A DNA stretch of 6,525 nucleotides from assembly GCA_040775095.1 (NCBI GenBank), contig JAXGTD010000179.1, positions 1-6,525 on the forward strand, written 5' to 3'. How positions within the stretch are numbered: position 1 is the stretch's first letter; each line of letters opens with the position of its first letter. The DNA comes from JAXGTD01 sp040775095. Its GTDB lineage: Bacteria; Pseudomonadota; Gammaproteobacteria; Chromatiales; Chromatiaceae. This document shows positions 1 to 5,748 of this stretch, piece by piece. The notes under the pieces are model-generated. The model was not told where the DNA came from, searched no databases, and saw only the letters and a list, made by a program, of their open reading frames with translations. Both the position numbers and the translations under genes were made by a program.

Positions 1-1
1 C

Positions 2-277
2 GAGCTCGCGGCCAAGAGCGCGTACTTTGCGACCTGCAGCCCGTCGGAGCAGCTCAGCGAGATGGAGGACATGTCCCACCAGTTGAAGAGCTCTGCCGGC
101 TACTGCGGGGCGGGCCCGCTGCAGACCTCGGCCACCGCGCTCAACGATGCGCTGCGTGCGCCAGAACCCGACGTGGAGCGCATCGCGCGGGAGCTCGAGC
201 GCGTGCGCGCGTTGGCGCCGGCCACCTGCGAGGCGCTCCTGAGCGTGCGCCAGCGACGGTTCGGTGGCGGCGCCTGA
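2..277 (+). CDS. Histidine phosphotransfer (Hpt) domain protein, 3' end only
   Basis: This reading frame is open from the window edge (first full codon at 2) to TGA at 275-277, giving the last 91 residues of a protein whose start lies outside. The diagnostic segment is HQLKSSAGYCGAGPLQ. Its His (codon 77-79) matches the phospho-accepting His of Hpt domains, with the usual Lys-Ser-Ser and Gly-Ala spacing in the same helix. A second amphipathic helix follows and the protein ends shortly after the domain. Hpt domains relay phosphate between receiver domains. The next gene begins with a receiver, so that is the likely partner. The fragment could be a small stand-alone Hpt protein (HptB-like, about 115 residues) or the C-terminus of a hybrid sensor kinase of BarA type; the missing 5' part decides. 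The ATG at 62 is internal to the domain and is not a credible start. Confidence 0.8.
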   Translation, partial: ELAAKSAYFATCSPSEQLSEMEDMSHQLKSSAGYCGAGPLQTSATALNDALRAPEPDVERIARELERVRALAPATCEALLSVRQRRFGGGA

Positions 278-307
278 TCCCACCGTCGCATTGGCCCGCA
301 TCTGGCC

Positions 308-327
308 CGCCCCAACCCGTCGGGGCG
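308..327 (+). terminator. Possible hairpin after the Hpt gene
   Basis: CGCCCC (308-313) and GGGGCG (322-327) form a perfect 6-bp stem with an 8-base loop, in the 89-base gap between the Hpt stop codon and the next ATG. Only two T residues follow, so this is at best a weak intrinsic terminator or attenuator. In GC-rich DNA such a stem can arise by chance. Confidence 0.25.
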
Positions 328-366
328 CTTGGTCGGCGCCGCGGATTCGCCATCAGGTATAGCTTC

Positions 367-1629
367 ATGACGGATGTCACGCCGCGAGCGGACCGATCGG
401 GGGACGAGGCCACGACACAACAGCGCCGCGTGCTGGTCATCGACGACGCGCCGGACACGCGCATCTATCTGCGTTCCCTGCTCCAACGCTGGGGGTATGC
501 GGTCGACCTGGCCGAAGACGGCCTCGCCGGCCTCGCCCAGGTGCGCGAGGGAAACACCCGCCTGGTGATCTGCGACTGGATGATGCCCGGTATGTCCGGC
601 CCCGAGGTCTGCGCCGCGGTACGCGCCGAACAGCTTGACCATTACGTCTACATCATCCTGCTGACCGGGCGCTCCGACAACGCCGATCTCGTCCATGGTC
701 TGGATGCCGGGGCCGACGATTTCGTGGCCAAGCCCTTCGACACCCAGGTGCTGCGCGCACGCCTGACCGTCGCCGCGCGCATTCTGGCCCTCGAGGATCA
801 GCTGGCCGACCGCAATCGCCGGCTACGCCAGCAACGTGACAAGCTCGAGAAGGCCTACGCGCAGATCCAAAGCGATCTGGCCGCCGCGGCCAGCGTGCAG
901 CGGCAGCTGCTGCCCGTGTCTGACCGCCATATCGCACCCTGGCAGGCCGGCTTTCTGTTCCTGCCCGCCGCGACCGTCTCGGGCGACAACTTCAACCTGT
1001 TTCAGCTCTCGGAGCGCACCATCGGCTTCTATCACCTGGACGTATCGGGACACGGCATCCCGGCCGCGTTGGTATCTGCCAGCCTGAGCCGATCGCTGGT
1101 GCCCGGATCGTTGTTCGACGCCGCCAGTCAGTCCGACGATGTCGATCCCACCGCGGTGCTTGCGGCGTTGAACGAGCAGCTCGTCCAGCCCGACGACGAC
1201 CTCATCAGCTACGCCACCATCGTCTGCGGTCGGGTCGATAAGCACACCGGGAAAGGGGAGCTGGCGGTGGCGGGGCACCCCCGCCCCCTGCTGCTGCGGG
1301 CCAACGGCCACATCGACGTGCTCGCGTCCGGCGGACTGCCGGTCGGCATGTTCCACGCCGCGAGCTATGAGGCGCAGGCGTTCGAGCTCGCACCTGGTGA
1401 CCGTCTGGTGATGTATTCCGACGGCATCACGGATTGCGCCGACGTCGACGGCCGGCCATTTGACGACGCGCTGTTGCGCGACACGCTCGCGCGGTGCGTC
1501 GAGCTGCCGGTCGCGCGGGTCGTCGCATCGCTGACCGAGACGCTGCGCGCATGGCGCGGTGCTCGCGAGTTCGAGGACGACATCTCGGTCTTGCTCATCG
1601 AGCGCCCCCGAATGTCAGACGAGCCATGA
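367..1629 (+). CDS. Receiver-PP2C (SpoIIE/RsbU-type) phosphatase response regulator, HsbR-like
   Basis: A 420-residue two-domain regulator. Residues about 20-135 are a CheY-like receiver: acidic pair Asp26-Asp27, phospho-acceptor Asp70 (in CDWMMPGMSG), Thr100 and Lys122 (KPF) are all present. Residues about 138-178 are a charged, heptad-like helix, a probable coiled-coil linker ending in the VQRQLLP motif common before such phosphatase domains. Residues about 180-413 are a PP2C/SpoIIE serine phosphatase. Its putative metal ligands are intact: Asp207 (SGDNF), Asp225 (DVSGHG), Asp352 (YSDG) and Asp404/Asp405 (EDDIS). The Asp often found three residues after Asp207 is Asn210; SpoIIE itself also lacks Asp there, so activity is expected. 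By family knowledge the substrate is a phosphorylated STAS antagonist, encoded here at 2451. Phosphorylation of Asp70 probably tunes the phosphatase. HsbR of Pseudomonas has this layout plus a C-terminal kinase domain; here the protein stops and the kinase is the next gene. The start is the first in-frame ATG before the receiver; its ribosome site (AGGT near 354) is weak. Confidence 0.93.
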   Translation: MTDVTPRADRSGDEATTQQRRVLVIDDAPDTRIYLRSLLQRWGYAVDLAEDGLAGLAQVREGNTRLVICDWMMPGMSGPEVCAAVRAEQLDHYVYIILLTGRSDNADLVHGLDAGADDFVAKPFDTQVLRARLTVAARILALEDQLADRNRRLRQQRDKLEKAYAQIQSDLAAAASVQRQLLPVSDRHIAPWQAGFLFLPAATVSGDNFNLFQLSERTIGFYHLDVSGHGIPAALVSASLSRSLVPGSLFDAASQSDDVDPTAVLAALNEQLVQPDDDLISYATIVCGRVDKHTGKGELAVAGHPRPLLLRANGHIDVLASGGLPVGMFHAASYEAQAFELAPGDRLVMYSDGITDCADVDGRPFDDALLRDTLARCVELPVARVVASLTETLRAWRGAREFEDDISVLLIERPRMSDEP

Positions 1630-1652
1630 GTGTCCGTGCGCACACCGGCGTG

Positions 1653-1685
1653 CGGGTGGATCCGGCTTGCGCCGGGACCTGCCCG
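1653..1685 (+). terminator. Imperfect GC-rich hairpin downstream of the phosphatase gene
   Basis: Starting 24 bases after the stop codon, CCGGC (1662-1666) pairs with GCCGG (1671-1675) around a TTGC loop. The stem is extended outward by GG/CC (1658-1659 with 1678-1679) and CGGG/CCCG (1653-1656 with 1682-1685), with small internal mismatches. No T-tract follows. It could limit read-through into the kinase gene or protect the 3' end of the message. It is a visual call without a folding-energy calculation. Confidence 0.3.
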
Positions 1686-1706
1686 AGCGTCCCGCGCCAG
1701 GGTCGT

Positions 1707-1728
1707 CCGGGCCGATCCCACGGCCTGG
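1707..1728 (+). other. Second hairpin in the 238-base spacer
   Basis: CCGGGCCG (1707-1714) pairs with CGGCCTGG (1721-1728) through eight positions, one of them a G-T wobble, around a 6-base loop. It follows directly after the hairpin at 1653-1685. A weaker stem CAGGG/CCCTG lies at 1760-1764/1773-1777. The spacer 1630-1867 therefore looks structured, but the DNA is GC-rich and no function can be assigned. Confidence 0.25.
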
Positions 1729-1787
1729 CGGGAAGCCGGGCATCGCACTGGCCGGGGACCAGGGGGCAACAACCCTGTGCCGCCAGG

Positions 1788-1810
1788 CGCCCTCGACTAG
1801 ACTCAGGGCG
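1788..1810 (+). promoter_or_regulatory. Inverted repeat around a weak -10-like hexamer, upstream of the kinase gene
   Basis: CGCCCT (1788-1793) and AGGGCG (1805-1810) are perfect inverted repeats separated by 11 bases. The spacer contains TAGACT (1798-1803), which matches four of six positions of a -10 element. No convincing -35 lies 16-18 bases upstream, so a housekeeping promoter is not well supported. The site is 58-80 bases before the kinase ATG, a plausible place for an operator or an alternative-sigma promoter. This is a speculative call. Confidence 0.2.
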
Positions 1811-1867
1811 GTAGGCAGGACCGGGCACCTGGCATCCATACAACACGCGGCGTGGAACAGAACAGCG

Positions 1868-2278
1868 ATGACGAACCGCATCCGCATCGAGATCGGCCCG
1901 GACGACCCGGGCTGGAACCAGGTCCTGCAGGAGACGCTGCTGCCGCTGGCCCGCGCGGCAGCACTCGACGAGCTGGCAGGCATGGGACTGCTCCTGGCCA
2001 TCGTCGAGGCAATCAACAACATCATCGAGCACGCCTATCAGGGCAGCGACGGGCAGCCGATTGCACTGGTCTGGGAGCAGACCGCGTCGACGATCCGTCT
2101 CGATCTCCACGACCACGGGCGGCCAATGCCCTTACCGCTGCCGTCTGGCGACCTCCCCGATGACCCCCTGGCACTGGGTGGGCGTGGGTGGCATATCATT
2201 CGCGCCAACACCGACGAGGTCCAATATCGGCGCGTCCAAGAGGAGAATGTACTCACACTGGTCAAGAACCTGACGTGA
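1868..2278 (+). CDS. RsbW/SpoIIAB-like serine kinase (anti-sigma type, GHKL ATPase)
   Basis: A 136-residue single-domain GHKL (HATPase_c_2) protein, the usual size for this family. The N-box is EAINNIIEHAY: Glu47 corresponds to the catalytic base and Asn51 to the Mg-ATP ligand of SpoIIAB-type kinases. The G1 box is DHGRPMP (residues 82-88) and the G2 box is GGRGWHIIR (104-112), followed by a TDEVQY strand typical of the family. Such kinases phosphorylate a serine of a STAS antagonist and bind a target, often a sigma factor, when the antagonist is phosphorylated. The STAS gene follows at 2451 and the opposing phosphatase precedes it, which completes the switch. The frame is open upstream to 1559, but that part overlaps the phosphatase gene and is low-complexity Arg/Ser/Pro; homology begins with the ATG at 1868 (MTNRIRIEI). 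The ribosome-binding site is poor. Its binding target is unknown. Confidence 0.9.
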   Translation: MTNRIRIEIGPDDPGWNQVLQETLLPLARAAALDELAGMGLLLAIVEAINNIIEHAYQGSDGQPIALVWEQTASTIRLDLHDHGRPMPLPLPSGDLPDDPLALGGRGWHIIRANTDEVQYRRVQEENVLTLVKNLT

Positions 2279-2434
2279 GCCACCGCGTCCAGCCCGATCG
2301 CCGCCAGCGCACACCCGGCCACGGCCCCGCCAAGGCCTGCGCTTCGTGCCACGCCGACATCGGTTCGCGCCGACCCGGCCCGGTCCCACACCACGGCCTG
2401 AGGATCGTGCCCCACCCAAGATATCCGCACAAGC

Positions 2435-2441
2435 AGAGGAG
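2435..2441 (+). promoter_or_regulatory. Ribosome-binding site fixing the STAS gene start
   Basis: AGAGGAG lies 9 bases before the ATG at 2451. It supports that start over the in-frame upstream ATG at 2346, whose added 35 residues are Pro/Arg-rich and unlike a STAS domain. Confidence 0.7.
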
Positions 2442-2450
2442 CACCCCACG

Positions 2451-2789
2451 ATGAGCCTTGAACACCACACCGAGCAGGGCGTCGACGTCATCAAGCTGCC
2501 GCAACGCCTGGTGATGGCCAACGCCGGCGATGCCCGCAACGAGCTCAAACGCATCGTCAGCCAGGGCAGCGGTAAGTTGGTCGTCGATCTGTCACAGACC
2601 GAGTTTATGGACTCCAGTGGGCTGGCCGTGCTCGTCACCGGCCTGCAGGCGGCACGCAAACGCGACGGCGACGTCTACCTCGCGGCGATGAACGACACCA
2701 TCCGTGCGCTGTTCCAGCTCACGAGGCTGCATACCGTATTCCAGATCTTCGACGACGAAACGGGGGCACTCAAGGCCTTCAGCGCCTGA
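2451..2789 (+). CDS. STAS-domain anti-sigma factor antagonist (RsbV/SpoIIAA/HsbA-like)
   Basis: A 112-residue protein that is one complete STAS domain. It shows the initial strand (VDVIKLPQRL), the LVVDLSQTEFMDSSG strand-loop and the following helix (LAVLVTGLQAARK). Ser55 and Ser56 in MDSSG align with the serine phosphorylated in SpoIIAA and RsbV. By family knowledge the unphosphorylated form binds the partner kinase and frees its target, and phosphorylation by the kinase cancels this. The kinase is encoded just upstream and the PP2C phosphatase two genes upstream. In Pseudomonas the equivalent protein, HsbA, instead contacts FlgM or a diguanylate cyclase, so the output need not be a sigma factor. 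The 172-base gap before it carries a good ribosome site but no promoter that I can see. A hairpin-forming sequence starts 6 bases after the stop. Confidence 0.94.
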   Translation: MSLEHHTEQGVDVIKLPQRLVMANAGDARNELKRIVSQGSGKLVVDLSQTEFMDSSGLAVLVTGLQAARKRDGDVYLAAMNDTIRALFQLTRLHTVFQIFDDETGALKAFSA

Positions 2790-2794
2790 CCCCG

Positions 2795-2837
2795 CCGCCC
2801 CGTGCCGAACCGCTACCCGCGGCCACGCTCGGGGCGG
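2795..2837 (+). terminator. Nested inverted repeat after the STAS gene, possible terminator or attenuator
   Basis: CCGCCCCG (2795-2802) is the exact reverse complement of CGGGGCGG (2830-2837). Inside the 27-base loop, CCGC (2810-2813) and GCGG (2819-2822) form a second small stem. The structure begins 6 bases after the STAS stop codon and marks the boundary between signalling and polysaccharide genes. There is no T-tract, so strong intrinsic termination is not expected. Confidence 0.35.
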
Positions 2838-2894
2838 GGAGCGCATCGAGGGGTGCGACACGACAAGCATCGGATCACCCATGGGAGACGCAGC

Positions 2895-4061
2895 ATGACC
2901 GCGACCAAGACCGACAGACTCTCCATCGTCTGCTTCATCGATGCGCTCGGCTGGGAGGTGCTTCGCGGACGTCGTTTCATGGAGGAGCGCCTCCCGATCA
3001 GGCGCAAGCTGCGTTCCACGTTCGGGTTCTCGTCGGCCTGCGTCCCGTCGATCCTGTCGGGGCTGACGCCGCGCCAGCACAAGCACTGGTCCTTTTTCTA
3101 TTATTCACCGCAGACCTCGCCGTTCAGGCCGCTCAAGCCGCTGGGCTGGCTGCCCGGCAGCCTGGTGGACCGCGGGCGCGTGCGCAACCAGATCAGCAAG
3201 CTCGTGAAGAGGGCCTACGGCTATACCGGCTACTTTCAGCTCTACAACATCCCATTCCGGCAGATCGACAAGTTCGACTACTGCGAGAAGCGCGATCTGT
3301 TCAGGCCGGGCGGCCTGAATCGGGGCGAGAGCATCTTCGACCTGCTCGAACGCAACGCGGTCGCCTACCACGTCTCGGACTGGCGCCAGAGCGAGACCGC
3401 CAACCTCGAGGCCCTCGGCCGGGATATCGAGCAGGGAAAGATCCGCTTCGCGTTCCTCTACATGGCCGCCATGGACGCCCTGCTGCACAGGGTCGGCAAG
3501 GAGAGCTCGCGGGTCGACGAGAAGCTCGCCTGGTACGAGACCCGCCTCGAGGAGGTCCTGCGACTCGCCGAGCAGCACTACGACACCGTGCGGCTGTTCG
3601 TCTGCTCCGACCACGGCATGGCCACGGTACATACCCATCTCGACCTGATGGGCCGGATCGATGCGCTGGGAAAGGCGCAGGGGCTCGCCTTCGAGCGCGA
3701 CTATGTCGCCACCTACGACTCGACCATGGCGCGCTTCTGGTTCAAGAACCCGCGCGCCCGTGAGGCCATCAGCGCGTTTCTCGCCCAAGAGCCCGATGGC
3801 CGTATCCTGGCGCCGGGCGAGCTCGCCGAGCTGGGCTGCGACTTCGAGGGCGACCAGTTTGGCGAGCTCATCTACCTGACCAACCCCGGTGTGATCATCG
3901 TGCCCAGCCATATGGGGCTCAAGCCGATCACCGGGATGCACGGCTACCATCCGGATGACGCGGACTCCGATGCCAGCCTGCTGTCGAATGTCGAGCCCCC
4001 CACGGACCCCAAGGCGATCACCGACATCTTCCACCTGATGCGCGCGGAGGCCCGCGTCTGA
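2895..4061 (+). CDS. Alkaline-phosphatase-superfamily phosphodiesterase/nucleotide pyrophosphatase-like protein
   Basis: A 388-residue protein with a likely full two-metal centre of the type I phosphodiesterase/NPP branch. Asp16 lies in the first strand (CFIDALGW). A Ser nucleophile, best fit Ser47 (or Ser46), lies in FSSACVPSILSGLTP, where NPP enzymes usually have Thr. Asp194 and His198 are in MDALLHRVG, Asp239 and His240 in CSDHGM, and His349 in GMHGYHPDD. It has no signal peptide or membrane helix, so it should act in the cytoplasm, unlike most secreted family members. The substrate cannot be read from sequence: a nucleotide sugar, a phosphodiester-linked precursor or another phosphate ester are all possible. 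Its place before a flippase and a glycosyltransferase suggests a role in making a surface glycan. The start at 2895 has GGAG at 2884-2887, 7 bases upstream. The frame is open back to 2802, but that part is Arg-rich and overlaps the hairpin. Confidence 0.85.
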   Translation: MTATKTDRLSIVCFIDALGWEVLRGRRFMEERLPIRRKLRSTFGFSSACVPSILSGLTPRQHKHWSFFYYSPQTSPFRPLKPLGWLPGSLVDRGRVRNQISKLVKRAYGYTGYFQLYNIPFRQIDKFDYCEKRDLFRPGGLNRGESIFDLLERNAVAYHVSDWRQSETANLEALGRDIEQGKIRFAFLYMAAMDALLHRVGKESSRVDEKLAWYETRLEEVLRLAEQHYDTVRLFVCSDHGMATVHTHLDLMGRIDALGKAQGLAFERDYVATYDSTMARFWFKNPRAREAISAFLAQEPDGRILAPGELAELGCDFEGDQFGELIYLTNPGVIIVPSHMGLKPITGMHGYHPDDADSDASLLSNVEPPTDPKAITDIFHLMRAEARV

Positions 4062-4152
4062 GACAGACCCGGCCGCCAAGCCACCCCCGCCGGCCGATTC
4101 CGCCTCGGACCAGCCGGCCGCACGACAACTTCCAAACCCGGAGCGCGCCGGC

Positions 4153-5673
4153 ATGCGCTGGATCGTCAACATCGCCACCAGCTATTTGCGATTCGTCGTC
4201 GCGATCGTGCTGGTGTTCTTCCTCACCCCGTTCATCGTCTCGCAGATCGGTATCGACCAGTTCGGGCTTTGGTCGCTGATCTTCTCGGTGGTGGCCATGT
4301 TCGGCCTGATGGACCTGGGCTTCGCCACCGCGGCCAACAAGTACATGGGCGAATTGGCCGGCAGCGGCGATCAGGCCGCGCGCGATGAGGTACTCGCCAC
4401 CCTGCTCATGGTCTACATCGGGCTCGGCGTCGTCTGTCTGCTGATCGTCGCGCTGATCGCCTCCCGCGCCGGGCTTTGGTTCGATCTCGACGCGGACATG
4501 CGCCGGTGGTTCACGTTGGCACTGTGGCTGCTCGGGGCGGCCGTGGCAATCAATCTGCCCATGAACATGTTCAAGGCGGTGCTCAACGGCACCGGGCGCA
4601 TGGCACTGGTGAACGGCATCGAGCTGCTGGTGCAACTGCTCAACGCGGCGATCATCGTGCTGCTGCTCAAGGCCGGCTACGGCATCCGGGGGCTGATCTT
4701 CGCAACCGCGGCCACGATGGTGCTCGGGCCAATACTCGCGATGCTCCTCGCCTACCGCTTGACGCCCGCGCTGTCGGTCGCACCGCGCCATTACTCCCGC
4801 GGAAGGGTGCGTGAGCTGCTCGGCTTCTCTTTTTATTTTTTCATCTCCAATATCGCGGTGCTGCTCATCCTGCGCATCGATCCGGTCGTGATCAAGGCGT
4901 TCATGCCGCTCTCGGCGGTCGCGGTCTACGCGATCGGGGCCAAGATCGCCGAGTACGCCTACTACCTGAACAAGCAGTTCTCCAATGCCCTGATGCCACT
5001 GGTGGCCCAGTCACGCGGCGGCGGCGACCATGCGACGATCAACCGCGTGCTCATCGACGGCACGCGTTTCGGCATGGCGATCGCGTTGCCCTTTGTCGTG
5101 CTGCTGTTCTTCTACACCGACGACATTATCCTGCTCTGGATGGGCGCGGATTTTGCCGGCGCCATCCCGGTACTGCGTATCCTGTTGGTCGCGATCCTCT
5201 CCACCGCGGTCCAGCTCAATGCCGCCAACGTGCTCGCCATGGACGGTCACCACCGCTTCATCGCCTTCGCGATGGGTGGCTCGGCAGCGCTGAACCTGGT
5301 GCTGTCGCTCGTGTTGATTCAGTTCTACGGGCTGATCGGCGTTGCGGTCGCAACCATGCTCGCGGCCTTCACGGTCGAGGTGCTCGTGATCGTGCCGCGG
5401 GCCTGCCGTGCCCGCGGTGTAGCGATACGCGCGTTCCTCCAGCGCGCCCTCTGGCCGACGGTACCGCCGCTCGTGCCCGCGCTCGCGCTCGCATGGGGCC
5501 TTGCGCGGCTGCAACCCACCGATGGCTTTGTCTGGGTCTTCCTGGAAGGCGGTGCCGCTGCCACGGTCTACTTCGCAACCTTCTTCTTCACTGGCATGAA
5601 ATCCGAAGAACGGCAGTTCGTCGGCGCCAAGCTCGCGCGAGCGCCGGCGCCTGCCACCAGCGGCGAGGAGTGA
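4153..5673 (+). CDS. Polysaccharide flippase (Wzx/MATE-like, MOP superfamily)
   Basis: A 506-residue integral membrane protein with about 12-14 hydrophobic segments by eye. The first ones fall near residues 12-34, 39-60, 81-104, 119-140, 152-172 and 178-203; the last is near 455-480, before a short hydrophilic tail rich in Ala/Pro. The N-terminal region is typical of O-antigen/polysaccharide exporters: TPFIVSQIGIDQFGLWSLI, then GLMDLGFATAANKY. Such proteins move lipid-linked oligosaccharides across the inner membrane. FNGTGR-like sequence after the fourth helix (LNGTGR, 144-149) and Arg241 and Asp243 inside a membrane segment (LRIDPVVIK) also fit this superfamily. The ATG at 4153 has GGAG 9 bases upstream (4140-4143). 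It sits 91 bases after the phosphodiesterase gene and 75 before the glycosyltransferase, so co-transcription is likely. The exported glycan is unknown. Confidence 0.9.
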   Translation: MRWIVNIATSYLRFVVAIVLVFFLTPFIVSQIGIDQFGLWSLIFSVVAMFGLMDLGFATAANKYMGELAGSGDQAARDEVLATLLMVYIGLGVVCLLIVALIASRAGLWFDLDADMRRWFTLALWLLGAAVAINLPMNMFKAVLNGTGRMALVNGIELLVQLLNAAIIVLLLKAGYGIRGLIFATAATMVLGPILAMLLAYRLTPALSVAPRHYSRGRVRELLGFSFYFFISNIAVLLILRIDPVVIKAFMPLSAVAVYAIGAKIAEYAYYLNKQFSNALMPLVAQSRGGGDHATINRVLIDGTRFGMAIALPFVVLLFFYTDDIILLWMGADFAGAIPVLRILLVAILSTAVQLNAANVLAMDGHHRFIAFAMGGSAALNLVLSLVLIQFYGLIGVAVATMLAAFTVEVLVIVPRACRARGVAIRAFLQRALWPTVPPLVPALALAWGLARLQPTDGFVWVFLEGGAAATVYFATFFFTGMKSEERQFVGAKLARAPAPATSGEE

Positions 5674-5736
5674 TGCCGCGCACGCCTTCAACGCCAATGC
5701 CGGTCCGCCCCGCGATTGGGTGAGCCTGCCGGAGCG

Positions 5737-5741
5737 AGGAG
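5737..5741 (+). promoter_or_regulatory. Ribosome-binding site of the glycosyltransferase gene
   Basis: AGGAG lies 7 bases before the ATG at 5749, in a GGAGCGAGGAG purine run. It selects this frame over an overlapping Arg-rich open frame beginning at 5790. Confidence 0.65.
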
Positions 5742-5748
5742 ACCACCG

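Noticed and set aside
1559..1867. N-terminal extension of the kinase gene
   Set aside because: It overlaps the end of the phosphatase gene and then the hairpin spacer, and it encodes Ser/Arg/Pro-rich sequence unlike the family. The ATG at 1868 gives a normal length.
2338..2352. CASCH haem-binding-like motif in the gap between the kinase and STAS genes
   Set aside because: It occurs in a short Pro/Arg/His-rich frame that overlaps the kinase gene, has no signal peptide and no other cytochrome feature, and has no ribosome site. It is a chance match.
4089..4121. Repeated GCCGGCCG motifs in the gap before the flippase gene
   Set aside because: They are short self-complementary GC words that are common at this base composition, with no consistent stem, T-tract or spacing.
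3105..4178. 357-codon open frame on the minus strand
   Set aside because: It lies entirely opposite the phosphodiesterase gene. Long antisense frames are expected in high-GC genes, and the product shows no recognisable motif.
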